Shown: in pieces, positions 25,701 to 36,369 of the stretch
How positions within the stretch are numbered: position 1 is the first letter of the stretch
Layout of the letters: every line of letters begins with the position of its first letter
NCBI RefSeq assembly: GCF_015706575.1
Contig: NW_024037072.1
Location: forward strand, 4,221,001-4,285,000
DNA from: Patiria miniata
Lineage: Eukaryota > Echinodermata > Asteroidea > Valvatida > Asterinidae
Reading direction: 5' to 3'
DNA length: 64,000 nt
Program-made: the position numbers and the translations under genes
The notes under the pieces: model-generated
Database searches by the model: none
Told to the model about the DNA's origin: nothing
The model's input: only the letters and a program-made list of their open reading frames with translations

Positions 25701-28700
25701 AGGTTACATTTCAGATACCAGAAGTTTATTTTAAAAAATCCTCAGTAATGAACTCATCACCCAAGCAGTTGCTTATTGACCACGCATCACAAGAAATTAA
25801 ACAAACACATCAATTTCAGTCGTTTGATTTCAGTGTTGCCTCGTACAATCGGCGCACCTTGATGTTGGACCGCGTTTTGTCTGGGTCGGCGCCTTGCGGC
25901 GACCCCGTCAAAAGGCGACTTTTGTCGGTGGGTAATTGAGAGGCGAGGACGGTATAGCTCCGTGGCATCGGCGGTCTTTTGACGTCGGGTGAATCTGTTG
26001 GTTTATGGATTAAATCCGCGGTTCTTTTTTTTGTGTCAACCCGGGGCCGGAATGATGTTCTAGTGGTTGGAATCAACTTGACGTTTGGATCTTTTCATTT
26101 TAATGGAGATTTCGCTAACGCAACACGGCGTCCAGACTATAAAGAATCATTTTTTGTTGGTCACAAATACGCGTGAATAGCCCGTTTGGCGCCGACGTAT
26201 ACCATTGAAAAGCGCACGGAAATTATAACATACAATGTACACTCTCTCGTAAAATCGCATACTACATGTATATACAAGGACCCTTCCTTATGCCTGGGAT
26301 AGTAGCAACACCGGAAATGTGCAGTGTAGGTACATGTTGCGCTGCATTGTGGGACAGCCTGCACTACACAAATTCCCTATTCGTATAGAGAGCAAAACCG
26401 TCCCACGATACAACGCAACATGTACTTTCACTGCCCATTTCCACTCTGTCCGTAAAATGGGCCCATGTATATCAATTTAGCTAACCTAGTCTCGACATCT
26501 CAAAAACAAATATAGTTGAAGTATTGTTCAATGGGTTTGCAAAGAATTTACAATTTGTCAACAATATTTCCCTCATATTCATCAACCACCAGAGCTTCAA
26601 AATATGTCATTTCCTTGCCTGAAGGAGTATCAATGTTGAAATCTATTTTGCCTATTCTAATTTTTAAAAGTCATTTGATGTTGTTAAAGGGTAACCTTCT
26701 CGATAGGTATAAGCTTAGACAGACCTATTGTTATTATCGAAAACGGGTCCTTGTGTTCGATTCGCGCCACTCGTTGAGCTTTATAAAGTTATAGACTGAA
26801 AAGAACTTAATTCTGAAACGAAACCCTTGCAAAGTTTGTCCGGTGTGTGTTTTTGTATTGTTTTCAATACAATTTCGACAATTTATCACCGTCTGAAACG
26901 GGCAATTTAACATCGGATTTATCACTCCCTTGCTTCCTCGTGTACTTTTGGTGAATTCACAAATCTACGTCTATCTAAGGGGAAAGAGTTACCCTTGATG
27001 TCAATAACTTGTGTTAGTACATGCATTTCATTTCTTTGAAATAGATATTTAATAGCGAGGTATTGTAAAACAGCGTCACCCAGTCGTCTTCATTGATTCT
27101 ACCTGGTTTGTGGTTATTGCATTTAGCAGTAAATGACAAACCGCAGAGTGACAGTTGTTATTATTCATCCGTAGAATCTCAACAGACAGACAGACAATGC
27201 TTCCCTCACTAACCACGCCCCCTTGGGATCAACCCCAATACAGACAGTCCAACAAAGCCGCGCCATCACACTAAAACGTCCCATGAGAAATGATCCTTTC
27301 ACAACTCGAGGACGAGCTTTCCAGTCCCTGTTTGTCTTCCTTGAAAATATCTTTTAATCCCCTCTTCGGCTCGGAAACACCTTTCTTCTCCTGCCGCGTA
27401 ATTCGGCTGAGAAAAGGAAACATTTTGCTTTGGGTTTTTTGTGTCGATTTTGATGGAGTGTGGTTTATATAAGAGGATCATGAGTCGTGGGTGGTTTAAA
27501 GCACAGAGCTATAAAAAATGCCGAATTTGCAACTGTAACAAAAGTATCTCTGACAGTGTCAACCGGAGGCAAATATGGACTGGTCGGGCAAGTGATATTG
27601 ACAGGCCCCACGAATCTTGTGGTTTTTTTCTGTCCAAATTGTGAACCCAACAATTTGCTCATTGAAAACATTTTGTGAGAAAAGTTTGCTAATTTGCTCA
27701 CTCCCATGTATACTGACACAACAACGAATCACCAAAGAACAGAAACTTTACGACAGCACAATGTCCAAAATTCTCTTGCAATTATTCTTTTTTTTTAATG
27801 GATAGGATATTAGCAGTTCAACACAGATACAGTGACGATCCTTCAATGAGTATCAACTTGAGTCCAACGTTATTCATTTGAATTCAACCAAGAACGTAAA
27901 TCACGCACAATAAAACATGTAGTCAAACAACCACACGTTTCTCAGAAGCAAAAACAACATGCATGCAGAGCACGAGACAGCTTTTGCATTCCTGAAAACA
28001 AATTTGGCAAAACACCGGTGAACTAATCTAGCTTAAGTTGGGTTTGAAAGCGCAAACTTTCTAGTCAACTTAAAAAAATGGTTGCAAGGTTGATAACACT
28101 GTGCATCGATTTCCGTTTTATTTCATTTGTGGTGTTGTTTATTATCAGAATGTCTATCTCCCGATGTCATCAAATCAGACAAGTTTGACAGGTGAATTAG
28201 AACTGCGGTCAAATCGAATAATAAATGAGCTAACTCCTGTTCTGACAATTATAGGGAAACTTCCCTCGCATTCCCGCCCCGGTCCGCCCACTAAGTGTCA
28301 ACACTTTTCATCGGATTCCAAGAAATCATCGATGATGCGGAATCAGAAGGAAGATGTTCTTTTTGTAACTTCGGTTGTGAATTAAGACGTCTCCGTAAAT
28401 CTTCTACACGTGATCGATTCGAATGATTTGTCTCTCGGTGGTAAACAGAACTGACATGTGATTGATATCACACGAGATACCTCTGGGATTGTAAGACAAC
28501 TTCTGTAGATCTGAGAGTGCTGACCAAAGAAAAGGGTTCATGAGATTTTTTTTTAAAGGGTTCATGAGATGTGTTTTTTTGAACCCAGTTTCTGCAACTT
28601 TCTACTCCTCTAATGAAGGAAAACTATTTGATATCCCTTTTTGGTTGATTTGATTGAAAAGTGCACTTCTTTAAACATTAAAAAATATCCATGCTTTTCT

Positions 28701-31700
28701 GTACAACTGAGGGCGCTGTTGCTGTGATGTCATTTAAGGAAGACATTGTTCGGTTTAGGGGGTCTTCTGTTCAACAATTTGCTCATTGAAAACATTTGTG
28801 GGAAAGTTTGCTCATAGGCTCGCTGCCATGTGCATGTCCTGACACACGATTCACCAAAGAAAAAAATTACCAGACAGCAAAATATCCAAAATTCTGGCAA
28901 CTTGTGGTGCTGAAGTAGCTGCAACGTTGAGGTTTCTGCCTGAAATGACATCATACTTCTGCTCATGAATATTTGCATTAGCATAAAAACTAAACTAAGG
29001 CACCAAAATACCCCTGAAACGGCAAAACGAAAATGGAAAATAGGGTTTAAATGGGGCACAAAATTAATGTACATCTTCAAAGTAGGATTGTATTAACACT
29101 ATTGCATTGCATGCATGGGCCCTTTAGTCGATGTAATCGAAAGAAGAAATCTTATGCTTGTTTCGTCGGCGCCTACTTGAATAAACGTGTAGCAGTTCCT
29201 CATATATATACAGAGTCTTTTTCTGTAAAACTATTTACGTATTTTAAAAAGATCTCCCGAATTTGGCTTGTCCAATTCCAATTGAGGTTTTTATTCATAC
29301 CTTTTCCCCAACCCTGGGGCGCGTGAGATGCACTATCAATCAATGTCCAATTATGCAGCGCGGACATGCATTCTCCAAATTATTATGTTGCAGACTCTAT
29401 TACAAATAATGTGACAAATTTGACAAACTCATTGGCAGTTGAGAATATCCATCTTCCACCAATACGAAAAGTGGAACAAACTTGCCGGACCCAAAACAAT
29501 GCCCATATCTACAATTCAATTTGCATTTCGCGGCTTCCTCAATTGTATTTCACTAGGCTATCTTACTATTATCGTCCCCAAAATGAGAGAAATGCACGCA
29601 GATTTCCCGAACTGATACAAGACATCGACTGCTTCCCCTATAGTTTCCTCGGCCCAGGGGTTAGTGGTGTAAGTTCTCCCCTATTTCCAAAAAGCCAACC
29701 AAGAATAAAAAAAAAACACCACCGATTCCAGAGGGAAAACAGGGCGAAAGGGATAATCTCCAGATTTTCAACAACGTTTCAAAGACCTTCTGAATAGACT
29801 GCCGCCGGAGCCAAAACTTTCTCTCTCCACCAAAATAATACAATTCTATGCACGACAGTAATAACAATCGTGGTTTGAAAATAAATACAGGTTTTTTTTT
29901 TTTGGTGTGCGGTGCTGTGACACTGAAGTCGCCTTTTCTACGAGCCCCCTCACTCGTGAATGCGCGAGAAATTGAACCCCGCGGTGGGTATAATACGGCG
30001 AGCTTTGAAATCTATACAGCTTTTTGTTGAGCTTGATAGCCGTTTTCTCACATTCCGAACAAAAAAACCCTCTCAGCTGCGGCAGCGGGAAGCCATGGTG
30101 GTTATTTGATGTCGTAACGGGCGTTTTTATAAAAACAGCAGTGGGCTTGCTGTATAACCTTCGCTATCCATTTCGCAATATAGTAATTGAGGGTTTAATA
30201 GTACAGCCGACATTAGGCCACAGATTCAAGAAATAACATCTGGTGAAGTTATTTGCAACAGTACAGTCAGCCATGACAGACATCTTCTCGCACCAGACTA
30301 ATGCCTGATTCGTGATTCTGCGGGTTTTAATAATGAGATTTTGCGATGGAATTTAAATCATCAACAGCAAGGCATAGCTTATCGTTGTGTGAAACCTGCG
30401 CATGCTCCGTTCACTTCTGAGGTCAACCTTTTCCCACTATTTTCAGAACTTTGTTCCTTCATGTTCAAGGCTAGGGAGAAACATGTGTATACACCACGCA
30501 TACATGACTTTCAAACAGACCTGGGCACAACAAAGAACTCCCATGTTACAAAATGAAATCTGAATATGAAAAGTAAAAATGAACAAGTGACGCCATAACT
30601 CATAGTTGTCTTTATAGAAAAGGTATTTGAAATATGTTCATGACTTTCCAGGAGTCCTTTTTATGGCTTCGATGTTTTTGTATTCCCTGTGTACAATCCC
30701 ATACAGCATCCTCCGTACGTATTGACACCATAGTTAGTACCAGCCGCAGTACTTCATGCTTAGTGGGCTAGCTTTGTGCCTTTGTGTCCCCCGTAGCGAC
30801 AAGAATGTGAATATGGATTATAGATACAAAGTTTCCGTGCACGGCTGCCCCCCCTTTTTTTTGCAAGTCAACGAAATCACTTTTAAAGCCCATTGTACCA
30901 GTCACGTAAAAACTATCGGCCATGACCCCACAGGTTCGGGACCCAGGACTGGGAATTTTTCGAGAAAAGCATACAGTGCATACAGCAACTGCAATGAGGC
31001 ACTACGTCTGAAAATTAAATCCCCTACTATTGGTGCTATGTTCCGACACACCAATGTTCCGACACCCCTATATCCGACACCCCTATGTTCCGACTGCACA
31101 TTATTCCTATCCCAAACCCTAACCCTATCTGGGAGTAACCAATCTCACGGTGCGGGTTGTTGGAACATAGGGGTGTCGGAACATACAGCAGTCACCGTAC
31201 TATTATAGCTATCCTATAGTTCAGCACAAAAACGCACATGCATGAAAAAGGGAATGATGTTCAGATAACATAACATCAAAGAGGCTACATCATATCAACT
31301 TGAGATTTGCAACGGTACATGCTTCGTACGATCGTCGCACACCGAGTCACAAACATAGCGGGAATGAAATTAGGCTTTGCTTTCTAGAAATATTTAACAT
31401 TCGAATCTACCGATGTCTGAATTATTAATTGCTTCGAAATGAGTCAGGCCTAACCTTAAATGGTTTCTGTCACAATTTTTCAACACGTGAGTCATATGAA
31501 GGATTCGTGTTCTATAGGTAGACATGTGTTGAAGTAGGCCTAATATCCAAAGTGAATTGAAAGGAAAAATGAGAACAAATTAATGGGCGAGAAAGACTAT
31601 TGTACAAAAGGCCACGTGATGGTCAGGTGAAATCAGGTGAACAACAAAGTGACAGGGAAACCGAGTACGAAATATTTCATGAAAACATTTCATGCACTTT

Positions 31701-34700
31701 TTCTTTTGTTCCTTCCATAATGTTTGCCGCCATCTGTTGCTAATTTGTGCATGGACAGCCAACCTCTGATCTACAAGTGTGAACAACATACCAACAACAA
31801 CAGCCCTGTCCGCTGAAAAAAATATATGCAATTTGATTAAAGCTCCCGCCTGAGAATCCCATGAAATTGGTGATGATTGGGATAACGGCTGACAGTGAAT
31901 ATAGTTCAGTCAACTCTTTGTGGTTTTGACAAACAGTTAGTTGGTTGTAAGTGAACCTCGAAAGAAAAAAAAACGAATTCGTAGAGAAGTTTATTCCTTT
32001 GTGGACGACCCACGATTCCACGGAGTTCCGGAGGGTACGATGTGTTAGGCTTACTGTCAGCATTTATCGCAGTCCCTTTGCGACACTTGTTTATTCTTTC
32101 GTTACATAAAGGAAATATCAAACACCGTAAAATATGACTTTTACGAGAAAAGAATGACAGGTGATGATATATACGGGGCACTGTAAAAAGGGGGTTAAAA
32201 ATATCCCAAAGCATCACAACAAAAACGGGCTCCATTTGTTGAAGGGGTTACGTACCGGTCGGCCGGAAATTCTGGAAAGCAGTAATTGAAAGTGAGGAAT
32301 TTAGCTCATTTATTGACATGTGTTCAAATGGAAATACCCATGCAGACAGAATATAGAACAGCAAGTTTAAAGACTTTTTTAACACGATAGTGAAGTTTTC
32401 GAGTGCTTTTGCGAGTTGATATTTCTAAATTGAAACAAACTAAATTCTCACTCTTTCATTTTCCCAATATACCAATGTTATTTTTTGGTTCCATAATGCA
32501 CGTAGCCCAGTATTTGTTATCTTTTTTTTTAAGAAATCGAACGTAAACATAACCCCTTACTTCCAAAACAGTAAGAACGATGTATCATTAGACATGGCTC
32601 ATGCTACTTAGAATTTGTTAGAAAGTGGACTTAAGACGAACTATACCCTCTTGAAAACATCCAACTACTAGATGCCAATAAATCTTCGGATTAGTGTAAT
32701 TGCAGCGGATCGGGCCCTCCTACTTTGCCTTTTAACTGCCCCGCCTCTTTGAAAGTCCGCACCGGTACCAATTTGCGCTCAGACAACACTCATTCAAGTC
32801 TCATTAACTTTGTACCGTATACTACCGCATTCAATAGCTTGGCTGGATAATTTGGCGACTCGAACATCATCCCTATAGATTACCTTTATTCAGAGATGCA
32901 ACACAAAAAGGTTTCTAGAAAAGCCGCCATAAAACGAGGGATGGGTTTTCAACGACCAGAAATCTCCCATGGGGAAAGACGAGAGCTCCCCATTAACGAG
33001 AGGAGTCGGAGAGAGATTTGCATGTTAGGAAGAAACGACGAAGCCTGTGTCATGCAAACGACACTGCTATTGATGATTTTGCCGAACAAAACGAAGACAG
33101 GACGATGTTATTACAAGTCCTTTGTCATATTATAGGTACCGTCTGATTGTTACAGAAGAGAATTTCTTAAGTGGGATTTACTCTTTTCTCATTAAGACCA
33201 CAAGCTTATTCGAATCCCGGCTCATTTTGTCGACAACAAACTTGAAATCAATCGTATCTAAGAAGTGTCGTATTCAGTGAATGAAGTTTGGACATTACAG
33301 AGTAAAGCACGGCTTTTGTGATTGGAGATGTCAATTTCTGAATTTGTAATCCCTACTGGCAAAAAACGACCTTTTTGGAATGTGAATGATCTCGTTATAT
33401 CAAGACAAGGTTACATAATTTGCCATGGGAAATGAATGGCGTTAAAATGATTGACATTATAAAACCGACATCAAGGCCATCTCTCTATTGACATTTCAGT
33501 CATTATCAATTAGTTATCGCGATTTAATCACCGCAATGTTTGCGAGGTACATCAACGTTATCTTCCTTGCGACATTTTTTTCAGAAGACTATATCGTTGC
33601 TTCATATCATGACATATGACACACTGCCTCACGTTTCTAACGGGCATGGTGACAACAAGGCGCAGGTGGCATAACTTGGACTACATGGTGCAGGTATATT
33701 TGCTCGTGGTAATATTGCACCTGTCATGTTTTCCTCAAATTCGTCATTTTAAGCCCAGTGCACTGATTACAAACGACACCTAAGCGTCCATACCTTACTG
33801 AGAGTTTTCTCGACGATCTCTGATACACGTTCAAATACGTAACATTGGTATTAAACCCCCACAGATCTTAACAAACACGATGAGAAGTTTGAGGAAAAGG
33901 TATAACTTAAACAACCTATCAAGTTCAAACTGGGAATTTGCTTTCTACATCCAATTTTCCGATAGCTTCAGGGATTCAATTTACAAGGTAATAGCCAGAC
34001 TGGTTGCCTATTTGATAGCTCGCCTCGTGAATGCAAAACTGCCAAGACTAAATGCACCGCACCCCTAGTCCCATAGAAGACTCTAGCGATCCAACGTCAG
34101 GTCACGTTGAATGTAGTGATTAATCAAGTTTTTTTTTGGAGGGAGAAAAAAAGACGCCACGAGGTCCAAGCGATTCAATGTGAACGCATATGGCTCGCAG
34201 GATAAGCAATATGGATTCGTTTAGCGCTCCATTCTGACAAAGTCCGGACGAATTTGTAGCCGTGTTTGTTTTCCACGACATGCTTGAAATCGAAGCAATC
34301 AACACCGTTCGGTTAAACCATCATGGAGGTAATGATTGGTTAAAGGTGTTCATCAATGGAAATGACCTCTAAAAAGTTTGAGCTCATTTAGTTTTGCTTT
34401 TTTAAACAAAATATGGAACGAATTGGTAGAAAATTACCAATTCAGGGAACAACTTACACTGGTCTGCTGTAATCAACAGTTGATTCAAAACTACATGATT
34501 ATTATTATAATATCCCTTGAAAGTACCGAGGCACCTCGCTTGAGATGTTTGTTTTTCCCCCATCATCACATAAAATTCTAATAAGGTTACTAGGAAGTAG
34601 AGCAGTAAAAGATTGTTTGTAACTGCCTCCGTTTGATCAATCATGTGAGTCTCCCCCGAGACCCAAAAGCATCACTTACAACCTAATCAACTCTTCGTTC

Positions 34701-35932
34701 CCGGTACATTGCCCTCGCAGCTATGAGATCTCCTGACCCGAACAGTAATAACGATTTTTCTTCATTTTGCAAAGCGTTTTCCCAAATTCGGAAGCCCCAG
34801 AGCAGTTGACTCGTGAACTGAAATATGTTCCCAGATTCCGACCGCATTCCCCTTGGCGAAATCAAAATGTTGTCGACCTTAATGTTGCGTTCGTTCGTTC
34901 ACCGCTATTTTTTTTTATTCAGATGAATCGCCGACTTCAACTGTAATTTCCGAATGAAGACATTTCTCTGCGTACAGGGGCTGTTATTGCATGCAACTTA
35001 CATGTACATGAGCTACATGTTAGTGCAAAGACGTTTGTCACCTTATAATGACGAGCAGTGCATGCAATACAGTGTGCTTACGCATTAATTAATAGGCATA
35101 TTGTTAATTCTGTATGTGAGAGTCCAACTTTATACAAGTATACACTGTTATAATATAATGGAACAGTATAACTTCCTAATGATCCACAGTTTTATTATAC
35201 CACGGAACAAAAGTTCCCGTTTTGGCGACCGCTGAGTTGACATGTAACAACTTTACTCTTTCTTTTACCAAAGTCATATTCACAACATGTTCGAAGCCAC
35301 CCCTACCTGGCACTTTTGCTTGACAATAAAACAATATAAATCCAATAGTTTAACTTAGTTTAAACCATTCTTTCGATGCTTATTAACTATATTTCTTTCA
35401 ATTAATGAACAAGGGAAAACATCAATTAACAGATTTTTGCAAATCATCCGGAAAAAAAGGGAATAATTGAGTTGAACACCTGTTGTTTACAAACTGTTTT
35501 GTAAACACATGGAAAGTGGAAAAATCAAGCGTGTCCATAGACCTCATACATGCGAGGGATCTCAATACAAACAAGGCATTAGAGTCATCGATTTTTGGCG
35601 GTAATCCATGTCTTATTTACAAGACTCATGATATCGGTGACTCCGTTCAAGAGAGCATCAGCGGGCAGCCTTGGCTGACCGGCGCTGGCAGCACGACGCT
35701 CTCGCCCCGCTGCCAAATACCCGTTCAAGCGATCATAAACGCCGAACAATCAACGTGTACTTGAATCCAAATATATACCAAGTTGCAAAAAAACAACCAC
35801 AATGTTGAAATGCATTGACAGATAGAAAAACAGGGTGACTTACCACCACATTCCCGAGGCGTAGACGTGGCCGATTCTCATCGCAAAACTCCCAAAGATG
35901 AGACAAAGTGACATCCAAACTTTTAACTCCAT
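13259..35932 (-). CDS. Wnt3: Wnt3 secreted signalling ligand (complete, five coding exons)
   Basis: Joined exons 35932-35844, 16180-15939, 15313-15174, 14148-13999 and 13738-13259 give 366 residues; all four junctions are GT/AG and phase-consistent (phases 2, 1, 0, 0). Residues 1 to about 26 form a signal peptide, followed by the MWW motif. The mature chain has exactly 24 cysteines. [10 protein letters not shown] carries the N93 sequon; further sequons are N161 and N312. [10 protein letters not shown] contains the expected acylated serine, S223. MCCGRGYNT and the C-terminal VHTCK are typical. Wnt3 rather than another Wnt is indicated by [46 protein letters not shown] and [14 protein letters not shown]. 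The family is secreted after Porcupine acylation and binds Frizzled/LRP5-6 to activate beta-catenin. Length agrees with vertebrate Wnt3 (about 355). Confidence 0.94.
13999..14148 (-). CDS. Wnt3: Wnt3 exon 4 (residues 158-207)
   Basis: Acceptor TCTCACAG|ATA and donor AAAG|GTGAGG. It encodes exactly 50 codons, including the invariant [10 protein letters not shown] and the helix ending in RHNDEAGRK. There are no suitable alternative splice sites nearby. Confidence 0.93.
14562..14748. mobile_element. Tc1/mariner-type MITE in Wnt3 intron 3
   Basis: A 187-bp element flanked by TA at 14560-14561 and 14749-14750. Its ends are CACTCGACTCTCGTTAGTAC at the left and CAGTCGAGTCTCGTTATAAC in reverse complement at the right. 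TA target duplication with a CAGTCGAG-type inverted repeat is typical of pogo/Tigger-like Tc1-mariner MITEs. No coding capacity. Confidence 0.7.
14905..15005. repeat. Dispersed repeat copy (partner at 43110-43195)
   Basis: It shares GGCATGATGGGAAACAA and GAACGAGGTTG blocks with the inverse-oriented copy at 43110-43195. It lies in Wnt3 intron 3, about 170 bp from exon 3. Boundaries are approximate. Confidence 0.5.
15174..15313 (-). CDS. Wnt3: Wnt3 exon 3 (residues 111-157)
   Basis: Acceptor GAGCAG|GT and donor CAC|GTAAGT. The first two bases complete the glycine started in exon 2, giving [11 protein letters not shown]. It carries the conserved [13 protein letters not shown] and the CSC pair. 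No Met-initiated frame marks this exon; it was found by following the Wnt fold. Confidence 0.93.
15939..16180 (-). CDS. Wnt3: Wnt3 exon 2 (residues 30-110)
   Basis: Acceptor TGTTTTTCAG|G and donor ATTCG|GTGAGA, 242 bp. The first base completes TGG (Trp30) with exon 1. It encodes CRRIPGF, the [13 protein letters not shown] helix and RRWNCTT with the first glycosylation site. The apparent upstream Met in MFFRTLG lies in intron sequence and is not used. Confidence 0.94.
24176..24347 (+). repeat. Small inverted-repeat element with TTAGGG-like core (copy 1)
   Basis: It opens with CGGTGACTGCTCTATGTTCC. It holds several GTTCCGACACC words on one side and their inverse, GGTGTCGGAACAT, on the other. 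The centre reads GGTTAGGGTTAGGGATAGG. It is the same family as 31035-31198 in the opposite orientation; the right end has diverged. Confidence 0.6.
27640..28900 (+). repeat. Direct repeat pair within intron 1
   Basis: Copies at about 27645-27778 and 28770-28897 share CAATTTGCTCATTGAAAACA, then ACGAATCACCAAAGAA-type sequence and TGTCCAAAATTCT-type sequence. They are about 1.1 kb apart and diverged by small indels. They are probably two copies of one dispersed element; the ends are not clear. Confidence 0.5.
28590..28655 (+). repeat. Dispersed repeat fragment (partner at 44119-44185)
   Basis: It shares AACTTTCTACTCCTCT followed by GAAAACTATTT and a GGTTGATTT-like tail with 44119-44185. Short and diverged; family unknown. 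Confidence 0.4.
31035..31198 (-). repeat. Small inverted-repeat element with TTAGGG-like core (copy 2)
   Basis: It contains several GTTCCGACACCCCTA words and the inverse at the other side, ending GAACATACAGCAGTCACCG. This matches the beginning of copy 1 at 24176 in reverse. The core on the minus strand reads GATAGGGTTAGGGTTTGGG. Confidence 0.6.
35844..35932 (-). CDS. Wnt3: Wnt3 exon 1 (start codon and signal peptide)
   Basis: ATG sits in an ideal context, CACCATGG. It is the first in-frame ATG: the frame upstream is open for about 20 codons without Met before a TGA. The exon encodes [16 protein letters not shown] and ends in GMW plus TG at donor TG|GTAAGT. Phase 2 and the MWW motif fit exon 2 exactly. 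Confidence 0.9.
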
Positions 35933-36194
35933 GGTGCGAGGAAAATATTCCTGCCAAAAAGTTCTCCAAAAGCGATCCCAAAATAGGCGTCTCACTCTAT
36001 ACCGCTGCACCCCGTATCAGTCTCTGGTAATACAAACGCGCCCTTGGAAAAAAATTGTGACTATACTCCCAAACTTTTTTTCGCCTACTGACTCCAATCT
36101 AGCTCTCCACGGCACAAAGCCCGCAGCCAATCCATAAAGCGGCACAACAAAAACCAAGTTCCCCAGTGTGTTGTGATACCGGTTGGACTTTTGG

Positions 36195-36202
36195 TTTTTA
36201 TA
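36195..36202 (-). promoter_or_regulatory. Wnt3: TATA box, candidate Wnt3 core promoter
   Basis: The minus strand reads GCGTATAAAAACC, a strong TATA match about 263 bp upstream of the Wnt3 ATG. A start site near 36170 would give a leader of about 240 nt without needing a 5' intron. A short GA tract (about 36355-36368) lies further upstream. Not proven by sequence alone. Confidence 0.45.
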
Positions 36203-36369
36203 CGCATGGACGCGCTTGATCTCTCCCGTCGGTGGATCGGTGATCGGAGGGGGTTTCTATAGCGGGCAATCGGCTTAATGCTCGCTGATCAATTAGAATA
36301 TCAATAGGCCAGCTAGGTATCGAACTCGCCGAGTCACACGCGGCAACACACTAAAAGAGAGAGAGAGAA

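Larger units (their letters stand above)
16181..35843 (-). other. Wnt3: Wnt3 intron 1 (19.7 kb)
   Basis: Bounded by the exon 1 donor and exon 2 acceptor. No nested gene is supported on either strand. Open frames up to 150 codons (24339-24791, 30756-31208, 29366-29797) show no domain. Repeats seen are the two elements at 24176 and 31035, the paired repeat at 27640/28770, and the block at 28590. A CTCF-like word lies at 17576 and TAGGCCTA at 20976 and 31535. By eye the intron carries fewer large transposon insertions than the flanks, as might be expected if it holds enhancers. Confidence 0.75.

Noticed and set aside
30756..31208. 150-codon frame in Wnt3 intron 1
   Set aside because: Its second half runs through the inverted-repeat element at 31035-31198; no family features.
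7005..33225. tRNA B-box-like words near 7012, 26758 and 33210
   Set aside because: No A box at the right distance and no cloverleaf could be drawn for any of them.
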